Shown here: piece by piece, positions 15,240-24,865 of the stretch
Numbering within the stretch: position 1 is the stretch's first letter
How the letters are laid out: each line of letters opens with the position of its first letter
Origin: JAGPUQ01 sp036961295
Lineage (GTDB): Bacteria; Pseudomonadota; Gammaproteobacteria; Pseudomonadales; Porticoccaceae
Direction: 5' to 3'
DNA: 64,000 bases
Assembly (NCBI GenBank): GCA_036961295.1
Contig: JBALVX010000001.1
Span: 682,001-746,000 of the forward strand
Notes under the pieces: model-generated
Databases searched by the model: none
The model's input: only the letters and a program-made list of their open reading frames with translations
Told to the model about the DNA's origin: nothing
Program-made: the position numbers and the translations under genes

Positions 15240-17915
15240 ATGGGTGAATTGATCGCGAAAGAAATCGTCCCGATAAATATCGAAGACGAGCTGCAAAAGT
15301 CGTACCTCGACTATGCCATGAGTGTCATTGTTGGCCGGGCATTGCCCGATGTGCGCGATGGCCTCAAGCCTGTGCATCGCCGAGTGCTGTATGCCATGAG
15401 CGTACTCAACAACGACTGGAACAAGGCTTACAAAAAATCTGCTCGGGTAGTGGGCGACGTAATTGGTAAGTATCACCCCCACGGCGATTCCGCTGTGTAC
15501 GACACGATTGTACGTATGGCCCAGCCGTTTTCACTGCGTTACATGTTGGTCGATGGCCAGGGTAACTTCGGCTCCATTGACGGCGATTCACCGGCGGCGA
15601 TGCGTTACACCGAAATCCGTATGTCGAAGATTGCGCACGCTTTGCTCGCCGATCTCGATAGTGAAACCGTTAATTTCGTCCCCAACTACGATGAAACCGA
15701 AACCATTCCCGAGGTGATGCCGACCCGTGTGCCGAACTTATTGGTTAACGGTTCTTCGGGCATTGCGGTTGGTATGGCAACGAATATTCCGCCACATAAT
15801 TTGTCGGAAGTGATCGCTGCGTGTTTAGCGCTTGTCGACAATCCAGACATTACTATCGATGAGTTGATGGAATTTATTCCCGGCCCCGATTTCCCCACCG
15901 CGGGCATTATCAACGGTCGCGCTGGAATTTTACTGGCTTACCGCACCGGTCGAGGCCGCATTTATGTGCGCGGTCGTGCTCGGGTTGAGCCTATGGAGAA
16001 AGGCGATCGCGAACGTATCGTGATTACCGAAATTCCCTACCAGTTGAATAAAACCCGCTTGTTGGAAAAAATTGCTGAGCTGGTTAAAGAAAAGAAAATT
16101 GAAGGTATTTCCGAATTACGCGACGAGTCTGATAAAGATGGCTTGCGCGTGGTGGTTGAGCTCAAGCGCGGCGAAATGGGTGAGGTGATTTTGAATCAGC
16201 TCTACTCGCAAACGCAACTGGAAAGCGTGTTCGGCATTAATGTGGTCGCGCTGGTCAACGGCCAGCCGAAAACACTGAACCTCAAGCAATTGATCGAATG
16301 CTTTATTCGTCACCGTCGCGAAGTAGTGACGCGTCGTACCGTTTACCTGTTGCGCAAAGCCCGAGAGCGTGGCCACGTACTGGAAGGTTTAGCGATAGCC
16401 ATCGCTAATATCGACGGCGTGATTGAAATGATTAAAGCCTCACCGAATCCGACAGAAGCTCGCGAACGCTTAATGGCGCAAGCTTGGGGCGCGGCCGAGG
16501 TAATGCCGTTTCTCGAAGTTGCCGACGCCTGTCGCCCTAGTGATTTGGGCCCCGAGTTCGGTTTGCGCGATAACAGCTACTATTTGTCAGAAGCTCAGGC
16601 GCGAGCGATTCTGGAATTACGCCTGCATCGTTTAACCGGCATGGAGCATGAAAAGCTGCTCGACGAATACCGTGAAAAACTCGTAGAAATCACTGATTAT
16701 CTCGATATTCTGGGCAATCCCGAACGCTTGAAAACGGTAATTCGGGAAGAGCTTGCCGAGGTCGATGCGGACTTTGGCGATGAGCGTCGCACTGAAATTG
16801 TTGAATCAAAATTAGATTTAACCGTAGAGGACTTGATTCCCGAAGAAGAGCGCGTGGTTACGGTTTCCCACGGTGGCTACGCCAAGAGTCAGCCGTTGGA
16901 TGACTATCAGGCTCAGAAGCGCGGTGGCACCGGTCGCTCGGCGACAGCGGTTAAAGACGAAGATTTTGTTGAGCACCTGCTGGTGGCTAACACTCACGAC
17001 ACCATTCTTTGTTTCACTAACGCGGGCAAGGTGTACTGGCTCAGAACCTTCCATATCCCCGTGGCCAGCCGCACGGCCCGTGGTCGTCCGCTGGTGAACT
17101 TGTTGCCATTGGATGCAAACGAACGCGTCACCTCAATTCTTGCGATAAAAGAATATCGAGATGATCAGTTTGTGTTTATGGCGACCTCAGGTGGTACGGT
17201 TAAAAAGACCGCTTTGACGGCGTTTTCACGACCGCGCAGCGTGGGTTTGCGGGCGCTAGAATTGGACGAAGGCGATCATTTGGTCGGCACGGCGCTGACT
17301 AATGGCGAGCAAGACGTGATGCTATTTTGTAGTTCTGGCAAATCCGTACGCTTTAATGAAACCGACGTTCGCGCTATGGGCCGTACGGCTAAAGGCGTAC
17401 GCGGCATTCGTATGCCCGAGAGCGAAACCATGATCTCGCTGATCATTCCGGCGGAAGAGCGCAGTATTCTTACCGTAAGCACCAACGGCTACGGCAAGCG
17501 TACCGATCTGGATGATTTCCCCGTTCACAAGCGCGGCGGGCAGGGCGTGATTGCCATGCAAACCAGCGATCGTAACGGTGCCTTAGTCGGTGCGGTACAG
17601 GTTGCCGGTAACGATGAAATTATGTTGATTTCGGATCAGGGCACACTGGTGCGTACACGCGTCGAAGAGATATCGATACTAAGTCGTAACACTCAAGGTG
17701 TGCGGGTGATTAAAGTGCGCGATGCAGAAAACCTGGTTGGTGTGGTTGCTATCCGGGAAAGCGCTGAAGACCTTATAGAGCGCACGGAAGGAGAAGGAGT
17801 TCTTCCGGTTGAAAACAACGCTGATGATCAGTCTAAGGATCAATCCGACGATCAATCTGAAAACCAGGCCGGAGATCAGACCGAAGAAAACCAGGGCGAA
17901 AAGGACGACAGTTAA
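15240..17915 (+). CDS. gyrA: DNA gyrase subunit A
   Basis: GyrA (891 residues) is the breakage-reunion subunit of gyrase. The catalytic Tyr is in AAMRYTEIRM (Tyr123). The quinolone-determining region GKYHPHGDSAVYDTI keeps Ser84 and Asp88, the equivalents of E. coli Ser83 and Asp87, so the sequence is wild-type there. The C-terminal beta-pinwheel contains the GyrA box QKRGGTG and a second HKRGGQG. After the pinwheel comes a hydrophilic tail of about 35 residues with repeated DQS/DDQS units and acidic residues. The pheA start lies 1 nt beyond the stop. Confidence 0.98.
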   Translation: MGELIAKEIVPINIEDELQKSYLDYAMSVIVGRALPDVRDGLKPVHRRVLYAMSVLNNDWNKAYKKSARVVGDVIGKYHPHGDSAVYDTIVRMAQPFSLRYMLVDGQGNFGSIDGDSPAAMRYTEIRMSKIAHALLADLDSETVNFVPNYDETETIPEVMPTRVPNLLVNGSSGIAVGMATNIPPHNLSEVIAACLALVDNPDITIDELMEFIPGPDFPTAGIINGRAGILLAYRTGRGRIYVRGRARVEPMEKGDRERIVITEIPYQLNKTRLLEKIAELVKEKKIEGISELRDESDKDGLRVVVELKRGEMGEVILNQLYSQTQLESVFGINVVALVNGQPKTLNLKQLIECFIRHRREVVTRRTVYLLRKARERGHVLEGLAIAIANIDGVIEMIKASPNPTEARERLMAQAWGAAEVMPFLEVADACRPSDLGPEFGLRDNSYYLSEAQARAILELRLHRLTGMEHEKLLDEYREKLVEITDYLDILGNPERLKTVIREELAEVDADFGDERRTEIVESKLDLTVEDLIPEEERVVTVSHGGYAKSQPLDDYQAQKRGGTGRSATAVKDEDFVEHLLVANTHDTILCFTNAGKVYWLRTFHIPVASRTARGRPLVNLLPLDANERVTSILAIKEYRDDQFVFMATSGGTVKKTALTAFSRPRSVGLRALELDEGDHLVGTALTNGEQDVMLFCSSGKSVRFNETDVRAMGRTAKGVRGIRMPESETMISLIIPAEERSILTVSTNGYGKRTDLDDFPVHKRGGQGVIAMQTSDRNGALVGAVQVAGNDEIMLISDQGTLVRTRVEEISILSRNTQGVRVIKVRDAENLVGVVAIRESAEDLIERTEGEGVLPVENNADDQSKDQSDDQSENQAGDQTEENQGEKDDS

Positions 17916-17916
17916 G

Positions 17917-19002
17917 GTGGCTGACGAAAAACGATTAAGCGCTTTGCGCGAGCAGATCGATGGCATCGACAGTAAACTGTTGGAGCTGATCAGCGCCCGT
18001 GCTCAGTGTGCGAGCGAGGTTGCCGAAGTTAAAGACGGCGATGCCGATGCGGTCTATTATCGTCCCGAGCGCGAAGCTCAGGTTTTGCGCGCGGTTAAAG
18101 CCGCTAATCCCGGGCCCTTGAGCGATGAAGAAATTGCTCGTCTGTTTCGCGAAATTATGTCGGCGTGTCTGGCCCTGGAAAAACCCATAACCGTGGCTTT
18201 TCTCGGCCCCGAAGGCACCTTCACTCAGGCCGCAGCTCTCAAACATTTCGGCCACTCCGCAATTTCTGCGCCCCTGTCCGCGATCGACGAAGTGTTTCGC
18301 GAAGTCGCCTCGGGTGCCGCGAACTACGGTGTAGTGCCGGTAGAAAACTCAACCGAAGGTGTGGTCAATCATACTCTCGATAGTTTTCGCGAATCGACGC
18401 TGAGTATTTGTGGCGAGGTGGAATTACGCATTCATCACCACCTATTAATAGGGCCCAATACCAGGCCAGATAATATTACGCGGGTGTACTCCCATCCCCA
18501 GTCGCTGGCGCAGTGTCGCAAGTGGCTGGATGCCCACCTGCCCAACGTCGAGCGGGTGCCGTTAAACAGCAACGCCGAGGCCGCCAAGCGGGTTATTGGC
18601 GAGTGGAGTTCGGCGGCTATCGCAGGGGAAATGGCGGAAACTTTGTACGAGCTCACTCCGCTGTATCAAAATATTGAAGATGAACCGGACAATGCCACCC
18701 GGTTTTTGATTATTGGACGGGAACCAGTGCCGCCGAGTGGCGATGATAAATCCTCCATTATGGTATCCGTTAAAAACCAACCGGGGGCTTTATATACTTT
18801 ACTGGAACCGTTTCGTAAACACGGTGTGGATTTAACCCGAGTGGAAACGCGGCCATCGCGAACCGCCACCTGGAGCTACGTATTTTTTATTGATCTTGTC
18901 GGTCACAGCGAAGATGACAATGTGCGTCTGGCGCTGGAAGAAATTGCTGCGGTGGTGGCCGAGCTGCGCGTGCTTGGCTCCTACCCACGAGCCGTTCTTT
19001 AA
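17917..19002 (+). CDS. pheA: Bifunctional chorismate mutase / prephenate dehydratase
   Basis: The frame is open back into gyrA, but the natural start is GTG 17917, one base after the gyrA stop, giving 361 residues beginning ADEKRLSALREQIDGIDSK, the typical AroQ chorismate mutase N-terminus. Residues ~1-90 are the mutase; the prephenate dehydratase domain follows with VAFLGPEGTFTQ, VPVENSTEGVVNHTLDS and a TRFLIIGRE motif. A C-terminal ACT domain has NQPGALYTLLEPFRKHGVDLTRVE, including the GAL and ESRP-like (ETRPSR) segments for phenylalanine binding. It makes phenylpyruvate. Coupling to gyrA is known in Pseudomonas-type genomes, but serC between them is missing here. Confidence 0.96.
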   Translation: MADEKRLSALREQIDGIDSKLLELISARAQCASEVAEVKDGDADAVYYRPEREAQVLRAVKAANPGPLSDEEIARLFREIMSACLALEKPITVAFLGPEGTFTQAAALKHFGHSAISAPLSAIDEVFREVASGAANYGVVPVENSTEGVVNHTLDSFRESTLSICGEVELRIHHHLLIGPNTRPDNITRVYSHPQSLAQCRKWLDAHLPNVERVPLNSNAEAAKRVIGEWSSAAIAGEMAETLYELTPLYQNIEDEPDNATRFLIIGREPVPPSGDDKSSIMVSVKNQPGALYTLLEPFRKHGVDLTRVETRPSRTATWSYVFFIDLVGHSEDDNVRLALEEIAAVVAELRVLGSYPRAVL

Positions 19003-19032
19003 TACCGCCCTTGATAGAGTAAATTCTTGCTT

Positions 19033-21264
19033 ATGACACAAACAGATGAGTTGGGTCAGTCCCGCTTATTAGTGGTTGGTCTCGGCCTAATCGGCGGGAG
19101 CCTTGCGCTGGCGGCCAAAGAGCGCGGCTTGTGTCGCGAGGTGATCGGCTGTTCGCGCAGTGTGGAAACCCTGGCGCAGGCCTTAAAGAATAGTGTGGTC
19201 GATCGGGTGGAAGCCGATTTAGCCACAGCCCTTGGACAATTAGGCGCTGGCGATATCGTGGTGATTTGCGTACCCACATTGACCGTGCCGAATATTCTAC
19301 AGGTGGTAAAAGACGCGACTTCTCCCGAGGTTACTGTCACCGATGTGGCCAGTGTAAAAGGTAGCGTGGTGTCTAGCGTCGAAGCCATTTATGGCGGTGT
19401 TCCGTCGCAGTTTGTACCGGGTCATCCCATTGCCGGCTCCGAAAAAAGCGGCATTAATGCGGTGGTGGCTGACCTCTACCAGCACCACGAGGTGATTTTA
19501 ACGCCACTGGAGCAGACTGGATCGGATCATCTCGCTCGGGTGCGGGCGCTGTGGCAAGCGGTGGGTGGTCAGGTTAGTGAAATGCCTGCTGAGGTGCACG
19601 ACAAGGTACTTTCGGCCACCAGTCATTTACCCCATCTGCTGGCCTATACGCTAGTGGATACCCTGGCGGATATGGAAAAAAATCGCGAGATTTTTCGCTA
19701 TGCTGCCGGTGGTTTTCGAGATTTTACCCGCATTGCCGGCAGCGACCCGGTGATGTGGAAGGATATCGCACTGGCTAACGACACCGCCATTGTCGAGGTG
19801 TTGGATCAATTAAATACTAGGCTGGGTGATTTACGTGCAGCTATTTTGCGTGGCGACAGTGATCACCTGCTGGGGGTTTTTACCCGTGCTGGTGAAGCGC
19901 GGCGACATTTTCAGATTATGCAGGATCAAAAACCCTATATGAATAACACGGAACAAAGTATGGATTACCGCGTTGAACCTGGTGGTCGAATGATGGGTGA
20001 TATGCGCGTGCCCGGTGATAAATCGATCTCCCATCGCTCGATTATGCTGGGAGCCATTGCCGAGGGCGTGACGCGAGTCAGCCACTTTCTCGAGGGCGAA
20101 GATAGCCTGGCGACCTTGCAGGCGTTTCGCGATATGGGCGTGGTGATCGAAGGCCCAGATCACGGTCAGGTACTGATTCACGGTGTCGGCTTACACGGTC
20201 TTAAAGCCGCGCCGGGCGATGTTTATTTAGGTAATTCCGGAACCTCAATGCGTCTGCTATCGGGCTTAATGGCGGGGCAGGCTTTTGATAGCACCTTAAC
20301 GGGTGATGAATCGCTGTCGCGACGTCCAATGCGGCGGGTTTCTGTGCCGCTGTCAGAGATGGGTGCGAACATTGAAACCGGGGAGGGCGGTGTGCCGCCA
20401 GTGAAAATTTCCGGCGGGCAGCGCTTGCAGGGCCTGGATTACGCCATGCCAGTTGCCAGCGCCCAGGTGAAATCCAGTGTGTTGTTGGCGGGTTTGTACG
20501 CCGCAGGTGAAACCAGTGTAGTAGAGCCCGCGCCGACTCGGGATCATACCGAGCGCATGTTGCAGGGTTTTAAGTACCCGGTGAAGCGGGAAGGTAATCG
20601 GGTCAGCATTACTGGTGGCCATACGCTCACCGCCTGTGATATTGAGGTGCCAGGGGATATATCCTCTGCAGCCTTTTTTATGGTGGCCGCAAGTATTGCG
20701 CCGGACTCTGATCTCACCCTACGCGCGGTCGGTGTTAATCCCACCCGTATTGGTGTGGTGAATATTTTGCGCGCCATGGGTGCGAATATTGCTTTACTTA
20801 ATGAACGGGACGTCGGTGGCGAGCCGGTGGCTGATATTCGGGTGCGCTATGCACCTTTACAGGGCATTCATATCCCGGAAGACCAGGTGCCCCTGGCGAT
20901 TGATGAATTCCCGGCCATTTTTATCGCTGCCGCCTGCGCTGAAGGGCAAACAGTATTAACCGGGGCTGAAGAGCTGCGGGTTAAAGAAAGTGATCGTATT
21001 CAAGCCATGGCGGATGGCTTGGTGAGTCTAGGAGTCGATGCTAGTGCTACCGACGACGGTATTCATATCGTGGGTGGAAGCATACAGGGCGGCAAGGTGG
21101 ATAGTCTGGGCGACCACCGCATTGCTATGTCATTTGCCATTGCCGGGTTGCGGGCCGAAGGGCCGATTGAGATCCGTGATTGTAATAACGTAGCCACCTC
21201 CTTTCCCAATTTTTTAGAGTTAGCCAGCACCACCGGTCTTGCGCTCTCTGAGGTAATAAAATGA
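19033..21264 (+). CDS. tyrA-aroA: Fused prephenate dehydrogenase and EPSP synthase
   Basis: This 743-residue protein (ATG 19033; a TTG two codons upstream is open too) joins two enzymes. Residues ~10-295 are the NAD(P)-dependent cyclohexadienyl/prephenate dehydrogenase with GLGLIGGS at 16-23, GHPIAGSEKSG and the catalytic-His ATSHLPHLLAY region. From ~311 to the end is 3-phosphoshikimate 1-carboxyvinyltransferase with PGDKSISHRSIMLGAIAEG, LGNSGTSMRLLSG and RVKESDRI. The same fusion occurs in Pseudomonas, so it is established rather than new. It serves tyrosine synthesis and the shared shikimate pathway. The junction near 296-312 has no long linker. Its stop overlaps the cmk start by 4 nt. Confidence 0.96.
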   Translation: MTQTDELGQSRLLVVGLGLIGGSLALAAKERGLCREVIGCSRSVETLAQALKNSVVDRVEADLATALGQLGAGDIVVICVPTLTVPNILQVVKDATSPEVTVTDVASVKGSVVSSVEAIYGGVPSQFVPGHPIAGSEKSGINAVVADLYQHHEVILTPLEQTGSDHLARVRALWQAVGGQVSEMPAEVHDKVLSATSHLPHLLAYTLVDTLADMEKNREIFRYAAGGFRDFTRIAGSDPVMWKDIALANDTAIVEVLDQLNTRLGDLRAAILRGDSDHLLGVFTRAGEARRHFQIMQDQKPYMNNTEQSMDYRVEPGGRMMGDMRVPGDKSISHRSIMLGAIAEGVTRVSHFLEGEDSLATLQAFRDMGVVIEGPDHGQVLIHGVGLHGLKAAPGDVYLGNSGTSMRLLSGLMAGQAFDSTLTGDESLSRRPMRRVSVPLSEMGANIETGEGGVPPVKISGGQRLQGLDYAMPVASAQVKSSVLLAGLYAAGETSVVEPAPTRDHTERMLQGFKYPVKREGNRVSITGGHTLTACDIEVPGDISSAAFFMVAASIAPDSDLTLRAVGVNPTRIGVVNILRAMGANIALLNERDVGGEPVADIRVRYAPLQGIHIPEDQVPLAIDEFPAIFIAAACAEGQTVLTGAEELRVKESDRIQAMADGLVSLGVDASATDDGIHIVGGSIQGGKVDSLGDHRIAMSFAIAGLRAEGPIEIRDCNNVATSFPNFLELASTTGLALSEVIK

Positions 21265-21962
21265 TAAACAAGGCTATACCAATCGTGACCATCGATGGGC
21301 CAAGCGGGTCGGGCAAAGGCACTATGAGTATGATGCTGGCGCGCAAGTTGGGCTTTCACTATCTCGATAGCGGGGCGCTGTATCGCTTGTTGGCACTGGC
21401 GGCCAGTCGGCACAAGGTTGCTCTCGATAATATTGAAGGACTTGCCGTGCTGGCTGGGCATATGGATATTACCTTCGCCATGAAAGCCGACAATGGGGCG
21501 CCGCAAATTATTCTGGAAGGCGAGGACGTTTCCGCTCAAATTCGCGCCGAGGAAATTGGTCTGTTGGCCTCCAAAGTAGCCGCAATTCCGGAGGTGCGCG
21601 CGGCTTTATTGCAACGCCAGCACGCGTTTGCCGCAAAGCCAGGCTTGATCGCCGACGGGCGCGATATGGGTACCGTGGTTTTCCCCTCGGCTCAGATCAA
21701 AATTTTCCTCACAGCAAGTGCCGACGAGCGCGCCAAAAGGCGCTATAAGCAGTTGATTGAAAAGGGAGAAAATGTTAATCTCCCGGCGCTTATTGACTCG
21801 GTCAGAGAGCGTGACGAGCGGGACAGTCAGCGTGCGGTTTCGCCTTTGGTGCCGGCACCAGACGCCCACCAGGTTGATTCGACGGATTTGTCTATCGAGG
21901 AAGTTCTGCAACTTATCCTCGATTTGGTACAGCCCCTTAATGTAGAAATGGCTGCAGGATGA
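21261..21962 (+). CDS. cmk: Cytidylate kinase
   Basis: Cmk (233 residues) phosphorylates CMP and dCMP. The P-loop TIDGPSGSGKGTMS is at the N-terminus, followed by LDSGALYRLLALAA and, later, IADGRDMGTVVFPSAQIKIFLTASADERAKRRYKQL with the lid arginines. It overlaps the tyrA-aroA stop in an ATGA junction and precedes rpsA, the order conserved in gammaproteobacteria. Confidence 0.97.
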   Translation: MINKAIPIVTIDGPSGSGKGTMSMMLARKLGFHYLDSGALYRLLALAASRHKVALDNIEGLAVLAGHMDITFAMKADNGAPQIILEGEDVSAQIRAEEIGLLASKVAAIPEVRAALLQRQHAFAAKPGLIADGRDMGTVVFPSAQIKIFLTASADERAKRRYKQLIEKGENVNLPALIDSVRERDERDSQRAVSPLVPAPDAHQVDSTDLSIEEVLQLILDLVQPLNVEMAAG

Positions 21963-22090
21963 TCTAAGCGGAGTTAAGAAAGCTGGAACCTTAAGCGTCA
22001 TTAATTAGTAAAGAAGCTAGTTAAGAAGTTAGACGTTTGGGAACGCAGCTTAAAGATTTTTTGGAGAGTGACGGTCTATTTTAGGCCAGA

Positions 22091-22119
22091 TTGACGAGAT
22101 CGTTACTCAATTTTAGAAC
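22091..22119 (+). promoter_or_regulatory. Candidate sigma-70 promoter of rpsA
   Basis: TTGACG (22091-22096) and TAGAAC (22114-22119) are separated by exactly 17 nt, 102 nt upstream of the rpsA start in the 259-nt gap after cmk. The -35 matches 5 of 6 and the -10 matches 4 of 6 consensus bases. rpsA commonly has its own promoter in addition to read-through from cmk. Confidence 0.45.
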
Positions 22120-22221
22120 CAACCTGTGATACTGGCATCACAGCGCGCAGACGCCTAACTGAACACAATACTCAGTTAACGCCGACCCGCTAGTTGAATT
22201 GATAGTACGAGAACTAAAGTA

Positions 22222-23913
22222 ATGACTGAGAATTTTGCCGAGTTATTTGAAGAAAGCTTAAAAAGCGTTGAAATGAAACCTGGAACGATTGTTACCGGGG
22301 TTGTTATCGACGTCGATAAGGATTGGGTCACCGTGCACGCCGGTCTTAAGTCCGAGGGTGTTATCGCGCTGAGTGAATTTGCCGATGACAACGGTGCTAT
22401 TACCGTCGCTATAGGCGACGAAGTGCAAGTCGCTCTCGAAGCGGTGGAAGATGGCTTTGGTGCCACTCGTCTGAGCCGTGAAAAAGCGCGTCGTGCAGAG
22501 TCCTGGATAGAGCTGGAAAATGCTCAAACCGAAGGCAAAATTGTGACTGGTATGATCAGTGGCAAGGTGAAAGGCGGCTTTACGGTTGATATCAATGGTG
22601 TGCGGGCATTCTTGCCGGGTTCACTGGTCGATGTACGACCAATGCGCGAAACTACGCATCTGGAAGACAAAGAACTCGAATTTAAAGTTATCAAGCTGGA
22701 CCAAAAACGTAACAACGTTGTGGTATCGCGTCGCGCGGTAATGGAAGCAGCCAATAGCGTTGAGCGCGAACAGTTGCTTGAGCAGCTCGACGAAGGCGTG
22801 GTCATGAAGGGTATCGTTAAGAATCTGACCGACTACGGTGCTTTTGTTGATATGGGTGGTATCGACGGTCTGTTGCACATCACTGATATGTCCTGGAAGC
22901 GCGTTAAGCATCCTAGCGAAGTGGTTGAGGTTGGCGACGAAATCGAAGTTAAGATCCTCAAGTTTGATCGCGAACGCAATCGCGTCTCGTTGGGCTTGAA
23001 GCAGCTTGGCGAAGATCCCTGGAGCGATATTATCGGTCGTTACCCACGCAATACCCGCATCACTGCGGTTATCACTAACTTGACTGACTACGGCTGTTTC
23101 GCCGAGTTGGAAGACGGCGTTGAAGGTTTGGTCCACGTTTCTGAAATGGATTGGACTAACAAAAACATTCACCCCTCGAAAATGGTTCAAGTGGGCGATA
23201 AAGTTGAAGTCATGGTGCTGGATATCGACGAAGAACGTCGTCGTATCTCACTGGGCATGAAACAGTGTCTGGCTAACCCCTGGGACGAGTTTGGTACGCA
23301 TCACTCCAAAGGTGATCTTATCAAGGGTAATATCAAATCCATTACTGATTTTGGTATTTTCATCGGTCTCGACGGTGGTATTGACGGCCTGGTTCATCTC
23401 TCCGATATTTCCTGGAGTGAAGAAGGCGAAGAAGCCGTTCGTGGTTACAATAAAGGCGACGAGCTGGAAACCGTTATTCTTGCAGTCGATCCTGAGCGTG
23501 AGCGTATCTCTCTTGGCATTAAGCAAATGGCCAACGACCCGTTCTCAAACTACCTTGCCGAAAATGATAAAGGCAGTGTGGTGAAGGGCAAGGTAATTGC
23601 CGTCGATGCTAAATCAGCCACGCTAGAACTGGCTGAAGGTATTGAAGCGACTCTGAAAGCATCTGAAATTTCGCGAGATCGAGTTGAAGATGTACGCAAC
23701 GTTTACTCTATAGATGCAGAAGTCGAAGCTCTGGTTATCAGTACTGATCGCAAAAAACGCGTTATCAACCTGTCTGTCAAAGCCTTGGAAAACGCGGAAG
23801 AAAGAGCGGCTATTCAGAACCATCGCGACCAGGAACCTGAAGTGGTATCCAACAGTCCTAATACGACTATTGGTGATCTTATCCGCGCACAAATGGACAG
23901 CTCGGACAAGTAA
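22222..23913 (+). CDS. rpsA: 30S ribosomal protein S1
   Basis: S1 (563 residues) unfolds and delivers mRNA to the ribosome. Six S1/OB repeats can be followed: the first two are divergent and the next four carry clear motifs such as VKNLTDYGAFVDMGGIDGLLHITDMSW, ITNLTDYGCFAELEDGVEGLVHVSEMDW and IKSITDFGIFIGLDGGIDGLVHLSDISW. Length and domain number match the gammaproteobacterial protein. It lies between cmk and ihfB in the conserved order. Confidence 0.98.
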   Translation: MTENFAELFEESLKSVEMKPGTIVTGVVIDVDKDWVTVHAGLKSEGVIALSEFADDNGAITVAIGDEVQVALEAVEDGFGATRLSREKARRAESWIELENAQTEGKIVTGMISGKVKGGFTVDINGVRAFLPGSLVDVRPMRETTHLEDKELEFKVIKLDQKRNNVVVSRRAVMEAANSVEREQLLEQLDEGVVMKGIVKNLTDYGAFVDMGGIDGLLHITDMSWKRVKHPSEVVEVGDEIEVKILKFDRERNRVSLGLKQLGEDPWSDIIGRYPRNTRITAVITNLTDYGCFAELEDGVEGLVHVSEMDWTNKNIHPSKMVQVGDKVEVMVLDIDEERRRISLGMKQCLANPWDEFGTHHSKGDLIKGNIKSITDFGIFIGLDGGIDGLVHLSDISWSEEGEEAVRGYNKGDELETVILAVDPERERISLGIKQMANDPFSNYLAENDKGSVVKGKVIAVDAKSATLELAEGIEATLKASEISRDRVEDVRNVYSIDAEVEALVISTDRKKRVINLSVKALENAEERAAIQNHRDQEPEVVSNSPNTTIGDLIRAQMDSSDK

Positions 23914-23962
23914 TTAAATAACCGCAGCGTAGGTAAGCGTGCGCGGTACTGGGTGACAGAAA

Positions 23963-24256
23963 ATGACTAAATCAGAGTTAATTGAACGGATCGCAATGAA
24001 CCAGGATCAACTACCGCCAAAAGATGTAGAGTTGGCAGTTAAGATGATGCTGGATTCTATGACGAAGGCGCTGACGAATAATCAGCGCATTGAGATTCGG
24101 GGTTTTGGCAGTTTCTGTCTCCATTATCGCGCTCCACGCATTGGCCGCAATCCTAAATCGGGCACTACTGTGGAGTTACCTGGTAAATACGTACCACATT
24201 TTAAGCCTGGCAAGGAGCTGCGTGAGCGGGTAAATGCTTCTCTTAAAAAAGCATGA
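23963..24256 (+). CDS. ihfB: Integration host factor subunit beta
   Basis: This 97-residue HU/IHF-family protein bends DNA at specific sites as a heterodimer with IhfA. The diagnostic motif IEIRGFGSFCLHYRAPRIGRNPKSG, including the RNPKTG-like tip of the beta arm, is present, followed by VPHFKPGKELRERVN. It follows rpsA by 49 nt as in most gammaproteobacteria. Confidence 0.97.
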   Translation: MTKSELIERIAMNQDQLPPKDVELAVKMMLDSMTKALTNNQRIEIRGFGSFCLHYRAPRIGRNPKSGTTVELPGKYVPHFKPGKELRERVNASLKKA

Positions 24257-24291
24257 TTTTCTTATCAAAGGAATAGGCTTCGGGAGAACAT

Positions 24292-24546
24292 GTGAAGCGT
24301 ATTAAACTAATTTTTTTAATCATTATCTTAATTATCTGTGCGCTCGCCGGTATCTGGTTTGTGCAAGATAACCCGGCCTTAACGGGACTGACGGTATTCG
24401 GATTTAACGTTGGGCCCCTACCTTTGGGTGTTTGGCTGGTTGCTACTTTTTTTGTTGGTGTCTCGTTGGCCTTATTCGCCACTAGCGTGCCTGTTGCTAG
24501 AGCCAGGCGAAAAAAAACGTCTGGAAAAAGAATTAAATCGTCTTAA
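24292..24546 (+). CDS. lapA: LapA-like inner membrane protein, frame altered at an A8 tract
   Basis: The GTG at 24292 opens an 84-residue frame with two membrane helices (about 4-24 and 45-65), the layout of LapA, the lipopolysaccharide-assembly protein encoded after ihfB. Residues after ARARRKK (TSGKRIKSS) do not look like LapA. At the run of eight A (24510-24517) a shift by one base would instead give RLEKELNRLKSSVPA and stop at 24563-24565, which is the charged coiled coil normally found at the LapA C-terminus. Either the gene uses slippage, is mutated, or the read has one A too many. lapB does not follow, unlike in E. coli. Confidence 0.8.
   Translation: MKRIKLIFLIIILIICALAGIWFVQDNPALTGLTVFGFNVGPLPLGVWLVATFFVGVSLALFATSVPVARARRKKTSGKRIKSS
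24510..24517 (+). other. A8 slippage-prone tract in lapA
   Basis: Eight consecutive A sit at the point where the reading frame for the expected LapA C-terminus changes. Removal of one A in the transcript, or a one-base skip by the ribosome, extends the protein to 24565. A tracts of this length are known substrates of transcriptional slippage. Confidence 0.55.
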
Positions 24547-24565
24547 ATCCTCCGTTCCGGCATAG

Positions 24566-24865
24566 GTTTTATCCTCGCTAAGCACCCTCAGTGTCGTCCA
24601 TACCTTTCAGTTAGTATTTCCCTAAAATACAAAACGTGATTCATCATTATTGCTTTCTATAGGGCTTTGTAGGCTATGTGGAAGTACAGATGTGCGCTTT
24701 TCTTCGGGCTTAACACTAAAAAATCTGACAGAGCAATCCTTGCTGCCGCAGCAGAAATATAAGATTATCGCTTCGTCGAAGGGATTTCGACATGGTTTTG
24801 GCCTCTTCTCTTAAAGGTCATTTTTCACTGACAAGGATCGCCTTACCGGGCGAAAGGAGTTTAAC
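24566..24865. other. Intergenic region without a recognised gene
   Basis: About 300 bases between lapA and the ComEA-like gene contain only short frames (25-28 codons) without ribosome-binding sites. A strong AAAGGAG site belongs to the following gene. lapB, expected here by analogy with E. coli, is absent. Confidence 0.5.
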
